A stretch of 51,725 nucleotides of DNA. It comes from JBBDWK01 sp040902885 (GTDB lineage Bacteria; Acidobacteriota; Terriglobia; Bryobacterales; Bryobacteraceae). Positions within the stretch are counted from its first letter, which is position 1, and each line of letters starts with the position of its first letter. The DNA lies in NCBI GenBank assembly GCA_040902885.1, contig JBBDWK010000003.1, positions 1-51,725 of the forward strand, in the 5' to 3' direction. Shown here piece after piece: positions 32,965 to 40,509 of the stretch. The notes under the pieces were generated by a model, which saw nothing but the letters and a program-made list of their open reading frames with translations, did no database searches and was not told the origin of the DNA. The translations under genes and the position numbers were made by a program.

Positions 32965-34692
32965 TTACGCAACCGGCGCCGGTTGCGGAGGCCCGATCAC
33001 CATTTCGTTGATCGCCCCTCCGGCCGGAACCATCGGATAGACGTTCTCGTAAGGAGAGACTTTGACGTTCAGCAGGTACGGACCGGGCTCGTTCACGCAC
33101 TCCTGAAGCGCGGACACCAGCTCGTGCGGCTGCTCGATGGTCCGTCCTTTGAAGCCGTAGGCGCCGGCGAGCATGGCCGCATCCGGGAAGCAGTCCAGCG
33201 TCACGGCGGAGAGGCGGTTGTTGTAGAACAATTCCTGCCACTGGCGGACCATGCCCAGGTAGCCGTTGTTCATCACGATGATCTTGATGGGCAGGCCGTA
33301 GCTGGCGATGGTGGCGAGCTCCGGGATGGACATCTGGAAGCCGCCGTCGCCCACCAGCGAGACGACCAGCTTATCGGGGTGGGCGAACTGTGCGCCGATG
33401 GCCGCGGGAAGTCCGAAGCCCATGGCGCCGAGACCGCCGGAATTGATCCAGAGCCGCGGCTCGTTGAAGCGGATGAATTGCGCCGCCCACATCTGGTGCT
33501 GGCCGACATCGGAAGTGACGATGGCGTTGCCGTCCGTAATGCGGTCGATCTCGGAGATCAGGTGCTGCGGTTTGATCTCCGTGTCCGACACGATGGGCGT
33601 GAGCGGATGCTCCTGCTGCCAGGCGCGAACCTGCTGCCACCAGGCGCGGCGCGGGCCGGCCTTGGCCTCGCCCATCTCGGGCTTCATCTCCGCCACAACT
33701 TTGTTCAGCTTCTGAAGGACGCGCTTCACATCGCCCACAATCGGCACCTCGGGCGTGCGGTTCTTGCCGATCTCAGCCGGATCGATGTCCACGTGGATCA
33801 CCTTGGCGTGCGGCGCGAACGCCGCCAGGCGGCCGGTGACGCGATCGTCGAAGCGGACGCCCAGGGCGATGAGCAGGTCCGTGTTGTACATGCCCATATT
33901 GGCGGCATAGCTGCCGTGCATGCCGGGCATGCTGACGAAGTTTGGATGGTTGGCGGGAAGCGCGCCCAGACCCATGAGGGTACAGACGCCTGGAACGTCG
34001 ATGGTTTCCACCAGCTCGCGCAGATCTCCGGAAGCGCCGGCCGCGACCACGCCGCCGCCCGCATAGACGAAGGGACGCTCGGCTTCCCAGATCATTTGCG
34101 CGGCGCGGCGAATCTGTCCCGCGTGGCCCTCCGTCACCACTTTATAGCCAGGCAGGTGGATGGAATTCACCGGCGCGTAGTGCCCCTGCGCGATAAAGAT
34201 GTCTTTCGGCACGTCGACCAGCACCGGGCCGGGGCGGCCGCTGGAGGCGATGTAGAACGCTTCATGGACAATCTGCGGAAGGTCTTCGAGCTTCCTCACC
34301 ATGTAGTTGTGCTTGGTGCAGGAGCGCGTGATGCCGAAGGTGTCGGCTTCCTGGAAGGCGTCGCTGCCGATCAGCTTGCTGGTCACCTGCCCGGTAAGAG
34401 CGACGATCGGGATCGAATCCATCATGGCGTCCACCAGGCCGGTCACGAGATTGGTCGCGCCGGGACCGGAAGTGGCGCAGCAGACGCCCACTTTCCCGGT
34501 GGCCCGCGCATAGCCTTCCGCCGCGAAGCACGCGTTCTCCTCGTGCCGCACTAATACATGCCGGATGGGGTGATCGTAAAGAGCGTCGTAGAAAGGCAGG
34601 GTGACGCCCCCCGGATACCCGAAGAAGCAATCCACCCCCTCCCGAACCAGACATTCCAGCAGCATCTTCGCGCCGCTCATCAACGTAGACAT
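32965..34692 (-). CDS. ilvB: Acetolactate synthase large (catalytic) subunit
   Basis: This 575-residue ThDP enzyme has the cofactor-activating Glu in VRHEENACFAAEGYARATG and the FAD region near 185-330. The ThDP/Mg site is VGDGGFQMSIPELATIASYGLP with NNGYLGMVRQWQELFY. It forms acetolactate from two pyruvate, or acetohydroxybutyrate from pyruvate and 2-oxobutyrate. It is the first structural gene of the operon and is preceded by a leader peptide, an antiterminator and an attenuator hairpin. Start 34692 is the first ATG after the attenuator; a purine-rich stretch GAGAAGG lies 12 nt upstream. Confidence 0.97.
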   Translation of the reverse strand: MSTLMSGAKMLLECLVREGVDCFFGYPGGVTLPFYDALYDHPIRHVLVRHEENACFAAEGYARATGKVGVCCATSGPGATNLVTGLVDAMMDSIPIVALTGQVTSKLIGSDAFQEADTFGITRSCTKHNYMVRKLEDLPQIVHEAFYIASSGRPGPVLVDVPKDIFIAQGHYAPVNSIHLPGYKVVTEGHAGQIRRAAQMIWEAERPFVYAGGGVVAAGASGDLRELVETIDVPGVCTLMGLGALPANHPNFVSMPGMHGSYAANMGMYNTDLLIALGVRFDDRVTGRLAAFAPHAKVIHVDIDPAEIGKNRTPEVPIVGDVKRVLQKLNKVVAEMKPEMGEAKAGPRRAWWQQVRAWQQEHPLTPIVSDTEIKPQHLISEIDRITDGNAIVTSDVGQHQMWAAQFIRFNEPRLWINSGGLGAMGFGLPAAIGAQFAHPDKLVVSLVGDGGFQMSIPELATIASYGLPIKIIVMNNGYLGMVRQWQELFYNNRLSAVTLDCFPDAAMLAGAYGFKGRTIEQPHELVSALQECVNEPGPYLLNVKVSPYENVYPMVPAGGAINEMVIGPPQPAPVA

Positions 34693-34735
34693 AAATTGTT
34701 CGCCTTCTCGCCTTCAGGAAACCTGCCGCATAAAC

Positions 34736-34778
34736 AAAAAAGGCCACCAGCCGGTTTTTCTTCCCCGCTGGTGGCCTT
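34736..34778 (-). terminator. Attenuator terminator of the ilvB operon
   Basis: On the minus strand AAGGCCACCAGC (34778-34767) pairs with GCTGGTGGCCTT (34751-34740), a 12-bp perfect stem with a 15-nt loop, followed by a run of U. It lies 44 bp before ilvB and after the leader peptide. The 5' arm shares AAGGCC with the antiterminator at 34773-34799, so only one can form. Confidence 0.85.
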
Positions 34779-34799
34779 CGGAACCTCGACCGAACGGCC
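34773..34799 (-). promoter_or_regulatory. Antiterminator hairpin of the ilvB leader
   Basis: GGCC, a bulged G and TTCGG (34799-34790) pair with CCGAA and GGCC (34781-34773) around an 8-nt loop. It begins at the first base after the leader peptide stop codon. A ribosome resting on that stop would cover the 5' arm and let the terminator form. A ribosome stalled on the upstream Val/Ile/Leu codons would leave it free to block the terminator. CCCCGCT at 34809-34803 can also pair with AGCGGGG at 34769-34763. Confidence 0.75.
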
Positions 34800-34898
34800 T
34801 CAAGCGGGGCCGGATACGATGACCAAAATATGAATGCTGTTTACCCGGACCACGGAGGCATCAGTTCGAAACTGGCGGGATGTGGTGCCGTGAAACAT
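34800..34898 (-). CDS. ilvB operon leader peptide (32 aa)
   Basis: The peptide is MFHGTTSRQFRTDAS followed by VVRVNSIHILVIVSGPA. Nine of the 13 codons from 34853 are Val, Ile or Leu, and the stop lies directly before an antiterminator hairpin. The length and plan are those of known ilv leader peptides. The same frame also opens at an earlier ATG (34973), giving a 57-residue form that starts MVLLTLLM. I list the 34898 start, as a TTGCAT/17-nt/TATTCT promoter-like pair (34938-34910) would suit it, but no good ribosome site exists for either. The peptide senses charged tRNA for branched-chain amino acids by ribosome stalling. Evidence is the codon run plus the two mutually exclusive hairpins. 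Confidence 0.65.
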   Translation of the reverse strand: MFHGTTSRQFRTDASVVRVNSIHILVIVSGPA

Positions 34899-34983
34899 CG
34901 CTATGGGCAAGAATAACTGGAAAGCGGGGGAAATGCAATGGGCATATGTCATTAATAATGTTAATAGGACCATTTTCGCCGCA

Positions 34984-36969
34984 TCAACGCGCTTGCGGGT
35001 TCTTTTTCAGAAAACGGTCCATCCAGTCGAGTGTCCGCACGGCCGCGTCCACTCTGTGCTTGGGCTCCGTGAAGCCGTGGCCGGCGCGGGGATAACGAAC
35101 CAGCGCGCTCTCCACGCCGCGCATCCGCATGGCGGTGTACATCTCCTCGGCCTGGGTGATGTGGACATCGTTATCGGCTTCGCCGTGCAGGAACAGAGTC
35201 GGCGTGGAGACGTTCTTCACATGGGCCAGCGGCGACCATTTCCAAAGCGCCGCGAAGTTATCGCCGTCCCAGGGAAAGCCGTTAAACTCCACGTGTACCA
35301 GGTCCTGATAGAGCGAAGTGGCGTAGAAGCTGATCAGGTTGGAGAGACTGGCCACGGAAACGGCGGCCTGGAAGCGCGCGGTCTGCGTGATCACCCAGTT
35401 GGTCATGAATCCGCCGTAGCTCCCGCCGGTTACGCCGAGACGCGCCGGGTCGATGTCCGTTCGCTGCTTGAGCACATGATCGGCGCCGGTCATCAGGTCC
35501 TTGTAATCGCCGCCGCCCCAGTCGTTCAAGCAGCCGTCGGAAAACTTCTGCCCGTAGCCCGAACTACCGCGCGGATTGATGGCGAGCGTGGCGTATCCAC
35601 GCGCGGCATAAAGCTGGTAGGTGGGATTGAACGCGTACCCGTGCATGCCATGCGGTCCTCCATGAATGGAGAGAATCATGCCGGACTTCGACGCGTTGTC
35701 CGTATCCGGATACAGCCAGCCCTCGACCCGCGTGCCATCGAAGCTCGCATACTCGATACGCTCGGGACGGCTCAGCTTCCACTCGCGAACAGCGGCTTCG
35801 TTGAAATTCGTAAGGGCCACCGGCTTCTCATCGAGCCGGTACACTTCCCGCGGCGAAACGGGATGGGTCCAGGTATAAAAAATTGCGCCCTTATCCGTAA
35901 TTGCGAGCGAGCCGGCCTGACCGTCATCCGAGAGGAGCGGAACCGAATCGCCGCCGTTAACGGAAACGCGGTAGACGAGCACGCGGCCGCGGTCGCTGGC
36001 GGTGTAGAGAATCGACCGTCCGTCCGGCGACCAGACCGGCGAGCTGCTTCTGCGGTCAAGCGAGGCGTTCAACTCGCGAGCTGGGCCGCCGTTCATGGGC
36101 ACCAGCCAAGCGTGATCGTCCTCGGCCACGCTGTCGATCGTGGTCAGCTTACGCTTGGTGGCCACGCAGGCGATGGCGCTGCCATCGGGCGAAACCACTG
36201 GATTCATCTCGACGCCGGGAGTATTTGTCAGGCGTCGCGTCGCGCCGGTGCGGACGTTCACGGCGAAAATATCGTAGTTGTGGACGGCGTCAGGATCGCG
36301 CTCGCGGTTCGAAAGAAAAACGATTTCATCGCCCTTGCCTCCCCAGTCGATGGAGTGCTCGTCGTACTCGCCCTGTGTCAGCGCGCGGGGCGTTCCTCCG
36401 CTGGCGGGGACCACGTGGATGTGGCTGCGCCGGTTGTCCGAAAGAGCGGTGCGCGATTTGTAGAGGATGCGGGTGACGACAATCGGATCCTGAGTCGAAG
36501 GCGGCGGCTCGAGCGTTCCCGCGAATGCGAGCTGCGTGCCGTCGGGCGACCATGCCAGCGTGTTGCCGGACTTCGAGAGAAAGCCGTTGCCGCGCTGGGA
36601 ATCGCAGACGCGCGTGATGCTTCGCGTCGCCATATCGAGCGTCCACAGCGCCCGCTTGCCGTCTTTGGAGGCGAAGAATGCCACGCGCTTGCTGTCCGGC
36701 GACCAGCGCAGAGTGGAAGCGCCTTCGGGCAGGGCCGCCACATCCGTTACCGCCCCGCCCGAGCCGGGAACCTGCATGACACGCGATACGGAGCGATTGT
36801 TCCACAGGCTGTGCGTGGTTACCGTGAATATCACAATCGTTCCGTCCGGCGAGGGACGCACTTCGCCCACCTCGGGCAACCCTACCAGGTCGGCAGGCTC
36901 GACGGCGCGCGGAGCGCTCCGCAGATCAAGGGCGAACAGCAACGCCAGAGCAACGCACGCGGCTTTCAT
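34984..36969 (-). CDS. S9-family prolyl oligopeptidase-like serine peptidase, exported
   Basis: This 661-residue protein has a signal peptide (MKAACVALALLFALDLRSAP). A beta-propeller made of WD/TolB-like blades (FSPDGT-type strings such as WSPDSKRVAFFASK and SPDGSAIACVATKR) spans about 20-420. A C-terminal alpha/beta hydrolase domain has nucleophile Ser517 in GGSYGGFMTNW, Asp in HGEADNDV and His in RAGHGFTE. This is the dipeptidyl/acylaminoacyl peptidase plan. I chose ATG 36969, as a CATAAT hexamer ends 7 nt before it and overlaps the upstream in-frame ATG at 36978. It is upstream of the ilv leader, and divergent from ppx. Confidence 0.92.
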   Translation of the reverse strand: MKAACVALALLFALDLRSAPRAVEPADLVGLPEVGEVRPSPDGTIVIFTVTTHSLWNNRSVSRVMQVPGSGGAVTDVAALPEGASTLRWSPDSKRVAFFASKDGKRALWTLDMATRSITRVCDSQRGNGFLSKSGNTLAWSPDGTQLAFAGTLEPPPSTQDPIVVTRILYKSRTALSDNRRSHIHVVPASGGTPRALTQGEYDEHSIDWGGKGDEIVFLSNRERDPDAVHNYDIFAVNVRTGATRRLTNTPGVEMNPVVSPDGSAIACVATKRKLTTIDSVAEDDHAWLVPMNGGPARELNASLDRRSSSPVWSPDGRSILYTASDRGRVLVYRVSVNGGDSVPLLSDDGQAGSLAITDKGAIFYTWTHPVSPREVYRLDEKPVALTNFNEAAVREWKLSRPERIEYASFDGTRVEGWLYPDTDNASKSGMILSIHGGPHGMHGYAFNPTYQLYAARGYATLAINPRGSSGYGQKFSDGCLNDWGGGDYKDLMTGADHVLKQRTDIDPARLGVTGGSYGGFMTNWVITQTARFQAAVSVASLSNLISFYATSLYQDLVHVEFNGFPWDGDNFAALWKWSPLAHVKNVSTPTLFLHGEADNDVHITQAEEMYTAMRMRGVESALVRYPRAGHGFTEPKHRVDAAVRTLDWMDRFLKKNPQAR

Positions 36970-36976
36970 GTAACTC

Positions 36977-36982
36977 ATTATG
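36977..36982 (-). promoter_or_regulatory. Candidate -10 for the S9 peptidase gene (leaderless)
   Basis: CATAAT (5 of 6 matches) on the minus strand is followed by 7 nt and the ATG at 36969. No -35 is obvious. It is 32 bp from the matching plus-strand element for ppx. Confidence 0.4.
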
Positions 36983-37014
36983 ATCGCAAAGGCTGCCCGC
37001 AACCGGTACCGCGC

Positions 37015-37020
37015 TAAAAT
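37015..37020 (+). promoter_or_regulatory. Candidate -10 for the ppx operon (leaderless)
   Basis: TAAAAT (5 of 6 matches) within GCTAAAAT is followed by 6 nt and the ppx ATG at 37027, so the transcript would begin at the start codon. There is no ribosome site. Confidence 0.45.
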
Positions 37021-37026
37021 CTACCC

Positions 37027-38568
37027 ATGCCGCGATACGCCGCCGTTGATATCGGCAGCAACTCCGTTCGATTGCAGGTAGCTGAAACCGTTCCTTCCAG
37101 CAACCCCGATGCCGCCCCGCCCCGCATTCTGGCCACCGAGCGCGAAGTGACACGCCTGGGCGAGAGCGTGTTCCGCCAGGGCCGGGTGAGTCCCCAGGCC
37201 ATCGAAGAAACCTGCGGGGTCCTTTCCCGCATGGCCCGCATTTATGAAAAATATAACGTCGCCGGCATCCGTGCCGTGGCCACGAGCGCGATCCGCGACT
37301 CCGGGAATCAGGACGAGTTTCTGGCGCGCGCGTCGGAAGCCATCGGCACTCCGGTTGAGATCATCTCCGGCGTGGAGGAATCGCGTCTCATCCACCTGGG
37401 CGTGCAATCCCGCTGGCCGCAGAAGAACCGGAAGCTGGTGATTGTCGATATCGGCGGGGGAAGCGCGGAGATCGTCCTGAGCGAAGAGGGCCGAATGGCG
37501 GCGGCTTTCTCCAAGCCGCTGGGAGCGGTCCGTCTCACGGAGGTGTTCATTAAGAACGATCCGCCCACGGAGCGGGAACTGCACCGGCTGGACGAGTTCA
37601 TCGCAGCCAAAATTGCCTCGGCCGTGCGGAGGGTCGGGGCTGTCAAAGTGGATCGCGCGATCGCCACCTCGGCGACGGCCGCGGCCGTGGTCTGCGCGAT
37701 CAATCGCGTGCCGCGCTCTGAGAGGGAGAACGCGGACCGCCTGCGCGCCACCGCGCCTCAAATCAACAAGCTGTTCCGCGCCATCTCGACCCAGAACGCG
37801 GCCGCGCGGCGCAAAATTCCGGGTATTGGCCCCCGGCGCGCCGAAATCATCGTGGCGGGCCTCGCGGTCCTTCGCCGGATTCTGCAGGATCTGGGGCTGC
37901 CGTCGGTTCACTATTCTTCGGCCGGCGTTCGCGATGGCATCATCGCCGATCTGGCGGCGCGCGGCGTGGGCCGCGACCTGTCCCGCCCCAGCCCGGAGCA
38001 GCGCCGCGCGGTGGAAGAGCTCGCCCGCCGTTTTGGCGTTCCGCTGGCGCACGCCCGGAAGGTCGCCGATATGGCGCACATTCTGTTCGACTCGCTTCAC
38101 GCAATACACAAGCTGCCCGCCGATTTCGGGAAACTGCTCCACGCCGCGGCCGTCCTTCACGATGTGGGCCACTACGTAAGCGATACCCGGCATCACAAGC
38201 ATTCCTTTTATGTGATCGACAATTCCGATCTGCCCGGTTTCACGGACCGCGAGCGCCACCTGATCGCGCACCTGTGCCGCTACCACCGCAAGTCCATGCC
38301 GACTCCTTTGCACAGCAGCTTTCAATCCCTGCCCGCGGAAGACCGGAGATCCGTGGTGTATCTGATTCCGCTGCTTCGTCTGGCCGATGCGCTCGACCGC
38401 AGCCGGCGGCAGTTGATAGAGGGCATGGAGTGCCGCCTGCGGAACGGCGATATACAGATCCGGCTGCGCTCCGAGATGGATCCGGATCTGGAGATCTGGG
38501 CCGGCGAGCGCGTGACCGACGCGTTTCAGGAAGTCTACGGCCAGCGTCTGGTGCTGGTGAAGTCATGA
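37027..38568 (+). CDS. ppx: Exopolyphosphatase / Ppx-GppA phosphatase with C-terminal HD domain
   Basis: This 513-residue protein has the ASKHA-fold Ppx/GppA domain at about 1-310: AAVDIGSNSVRLQV phosphate loop, ATSAIRDSGN, and DIGGGSAEIVL. An HD-type domain follows at about 335-490 with His378-Asp379 in AVLHDVGHYV and later RYHRKS. The enzyme removes terminal phosphates from polyphosphate or pppGpp. The next two genes encode the two halves of a CHAD domain, which binds polyphosphate, so a polyphosphate function is favoured. The stop overlaps the next start (ATGA). It may have a leaderless message. Confidence 0.93.
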   Translation: MPRYAAVDIGSNSVRLQVAETVPSSNPDAAPPRILATEREVTRLGESVFRQGRVSPQAIEETCGVLSRMARIYEKYNVAGIRAVATSAIRDSGNQDEFLARASEAIGTPVEIISGVEESRLIHLGVQSRWPQKNRKLVIVDIGGGSAEIVLSEEGRMAAAFSKPLGAVRLTEVFIKNDPPTERELHRLDEFIAAKIASAVRRVGAVKVDRAIATSATAAAVVCAINRVPRSERENADRLRATAPQINKLFRAISTQNAAARRKIPGIGPRRAEIIVAGLAVLRRILQDLGLPSVHYSSAGVRDGIIADLAARGVGRDLSRPSPEQRRAVEELARRFGVPLAHARKVADMAHILFDSLHAIHKLPADFGKLLHAAAVLHDVGHYVSDTRHHKHSFYVIDNSDLPGFTDRERHLIAHLCRYHRKSMPTPLHSSFQSLPAEDRRSVVYLIPLLRLADALDRSRRQLIEGMECRLRNGDIQIRLRSEMDPDLEIWAGERVTDAFQEVYGQRLVLVKS

Positions 38569-38990
38569 AACCCAGCGGCAGCCAGCCCATCGCGGAGTAC
38601 GGTGCAAACCAGGCGGTGCATCGTCTGCGCACTCTGGCCTACGAGATCAACCGGGTGGCCAAAAGCGGCGATCCGCAGGCGATTCATGACGCCCGCGTGG
38701 CGAGCCGGCGCCTCGCGCGGTGCTTGCACGTGTTCCGCCAGTTTTTTCCGAAGCGCGAGAACGAGCGCATTCTGCGGCGCCTCCGCCGCCTGCTGGGCCT
38801 TGCCGCCAACGTGCGGAATTGCGACATCGCCCTCGAATTGCTGGCGGCCAGCGGCATCGCACGAACCGATAAGATCGCCGCCAACCTGACGGAAGAGCGG
38901 CAGAAAGCGGCCCGCGATTTGCGTTTGCTCACCCAGCGGTGGAACCGCCGGGAGGCGGTGCGGCGGTGGCGCGAGCGCATAGGATTGTGA
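38565..38990 (+). CDS. CHAD-domain protein, N-terminal half
   Basis: This 141-residue helical protein holds the first helical bundle of a CHAD domain: AVHRLRTLAYEINRV, then IHDARVASRRLARCLHVFRQFF, and RRLRRLLGLAANVRNCDIALELL. CHAD proteins bind polyphosphate through a basic channel formed by two such bundles, and most are 250-350 residues in one chain. Here the reading frame stops after the first bundle, and the next gene supplies the second with a 4-base GTGA overlap. This could be a natural two-subunit CHAD or a frameshift in the genome or assembly. It overlaps the ppx stop by 4 bases, which supports a role with polyphosphate. Confidence 0.85.
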   Translation: MKPSGSQPIAEYGANQAVHRLRTLAYEINRVAKSGDPQAIHDARVASRRLARCLHVFRQFFPKRENERILRRLRRLLGLAANVRNCDIALELLAASGIARTDKIAANLTEERQKAARDLRLLTQRWNRREAVRRWRERIGL

Positions 38991-39499
38991 CTGTGGCCGG
39001 AAAGACCAGGCGAAAAGCTAAAAAGATTCGCTGGAATGTCTCGGAGACGGCCTACGAGAACGCTCTGGCGGAGCTTCCCAGGTTAGCGGACGCCTTCTTC
39101 GAACAGGGCCGCGCCGTCGTGGCCCCGCCCGACGGGATGGCGCCCTCCGTCCACCAACTGCACGCCTTCCGCCTGGAGGCCAAACGGTTCCGCTACACGC
39201 TGGAGTTGTTTCAGCCCTGCTACGGCCCCGAATTCGAAACGTTCCTGCAATCGCTTCGCGCGATCCAGCAAGCGCTGGGGGAGATGAACGATAGCGCGAC
39301 CACAGCCCGATTGATTGGGGAAGGGAACTTCAAGGGCCTGCGCGGACGCCAAACCTTTCTGGCGTTCCTCGGCTTGCGAATGAACGAAAAAGCGGCCGAA
39401 TTCCGGCAACTCTGGAGCGAACGGTTCGATGCTCGCGGCGAGCAGCGGCGGTGGCACGAGTATCTGAGCGGCAAGGCTTCTAAAGAAGCCGCGCGTTAA
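38987..39499 (+). CDS. CHAD-domain protein, C-terminal half
   Basis: This 170-residue protein contains a Lys/Arg-rich start (VAGKTRRKAKKIRW) and the second CHAD bundle: VHQLHAFRLEAKRFRYTLELF and FLQSLRAIQQALGEMNDSATTARLI. The His, Arg and Lys residues that form the basic face are kept. The GTG at 38987 overlaps the stop of the N-terminal half as GTGA and has no ribosome site, consistent with re-initiation. The frame also opens at 38939, but the extra residues are not CHAD-like. Its 3' end overlaps the convergent aldo/keto reductase by 4 bases. Confidence 0.83.
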   Translation: MTVAGKTRRKAKKIRWNVSETAYENALAELPRLADAFFEQGRAVVAPPDGMAPSVHQLHAFRLEAKRFRYTLELFQPCYGPEFETFLQSLRAIQQALGEMNDSATTARLIGEGNFKGLRGRQTFLAFLGLRMNEKAAEFRQLWSERFDARGEQRRWHEYLSGKASKEAAR

Positions 39500-40455
39500 A
39501 CCGCCTCGCCGTCGTGGTGCAAACGGTGGGACGCGCCAGCTTCCTTGACCTTGTAGGTTTCCACCTTCGAGCCGGTGGGACCCTCCTTGGTCCGCGCCAG
39601 CAGCGTCTGCCGCTCCGTCTTTGACATCGGCTGGAACGTTTTGCACGCGACTACGTTCTGTTCCAGCTCTTCCACCGACTGGACACCCGAAACCAGGGTG
39701 TCGATATCGTGGCTCCACGTGAAGCGCAGGCACTCCGGGATGCTGGCGATCCGGTTCTTGGTGATGTTGCCGATCGCATTGCTCTTCATGGCGAGCAGGC
39801 CAAGGCCCTTCTTGCGGATGTTCGGCAGAACCGAGTTGATGAAGCTCAGATAGTGCGGGTCGATCAGGTTGACCGGATGCTGCACGGTCTCCCAGCCATC
39901 GTAGCCGTCGAGCAGACGCTGGTGCACGGTGGGATCGTGGTGTCCCGTGAAGCCGATGTGCCGGACCTTGCCCTGCTCTTTGGCTTTGACGAACGCCTCC
40001 AGCGACCCCTTGGGGCCGAAAATCTTGTCCACCTCGGCATGCGTGCTCACCTCGTGGCACTGCCACAGGTCCAGATAATCCGTGCGCATGTTCTTCAGGC
40101 TCTCTTCGAGCTGCCGCATGGCGCCGTCGCGGTCGCGCAACTGCGCCTTGGTCATGAGCAGAATCTTCTGGCGCTTTCCGCCCGCCAGCGCCTTGCCGTA
40201 AGTCACGTCGCTTTCGCCGTTGTGATACTTATGCGCGCTGTCGAAGAAGTTGATGCCCAGATCCATCGCGCGGTGGATGATGCGGATCCCTTCCTCTTCG
40301 CTCTTGGTGCGCATGTGGTATCCGCCCAGCGTGATCCGCGAAACCCGAAGTCCGCTCTTGCCAAGCGTGGCCATGGGCATGGGGGTGTCCGCCAGGGCTT
40401 TCAATCGGGCGGTTAGCGCCGCCCCGGAAATGTGCAAAAACGATCGTCTGTTCAT
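39496..40455 (-). CDS. Tat-exported aldo/keto reductase
   Basis: This 319-residue protein starts with a Tat-like signal (MNRRSFLHISGAALTARL). The aldo/keto reductase barrel has the catalytic tetrad Asp and Tyr in DLGINFFDSAHKYHN, Lys in LLMTKAQ and His in LWQCHEVS. The NADPH-binding region near the C-terminus reads GVQSVEELEQNV. The ATG at 40455 was chosen because AAGGA lies 6 nt upstream; another ATG at 40461 touches that ribosome site. Twin-arginine export of an NADPH-type reductase is odd, but such proteins are common in Acidobacteria and may use a different electron donor. A TATCAT hexamer at 40488-40483 may be its -10. Confidence 0.88.
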   Translation of the reverse strand: MNRRSFLHISGAALTARLKALADTPMPMATLGKSGLRVSRITLGGYHMRTKSEEEGIRIIHRAMDLGINFFDSAHKYHNGESDVTYGKALAGGKRQKILLMTKAQLRDRDGAMRQLEESLKNMRTDYLDLWQCHEVSTHAEVDKIFGPKGSLEAFVKAKEQGKVRHIGFTGHHDPTVHQRLLDGYDGWETVQHPVNLIDPHYLSFINSVLPNIRKKGLGLLAMKSNAIGNITKNRIASIPECLRFTWSHDIDTLVSGVQSVEELEQNVVACKTFQPMSKTERQTLLARTKEGPTGSKVETYKVKEAGASHRLHHDGEAV

Positions 40456-40509
40456 GGGCATTCCTTGCTTCGGTTTGGGGACCATGATATCACTACTTCG
40501 CGGCATGTT

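Noticed and set aside
32407..34554. 715-codon open frame opposite ilvB and ilvN
   Set aside because: Antisense to strongly conserved enzymes, with no motif and low-complexity His/Arg-rich composition.
34899..34973. Longer 57-residue ilv leader peptide from ATG 34973
   Set aside because: Possible but not preferred; no ribosome site or promoter is visible before it, and the shorter form matches the usual leader length. It is mentioned in the leader entry.
34693..34983. T-box riboswitch in the ilv leader
   Set aside because: No T-box sequence or specifier-loop structure was seen; the leader peptide with coupled hairpins explains the region.
34903..37017. 704-codon open frame opposite the S9 peptidase
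   Set aside because: Antisense shadow of the propeller peptidase; no domain or ribosome site.
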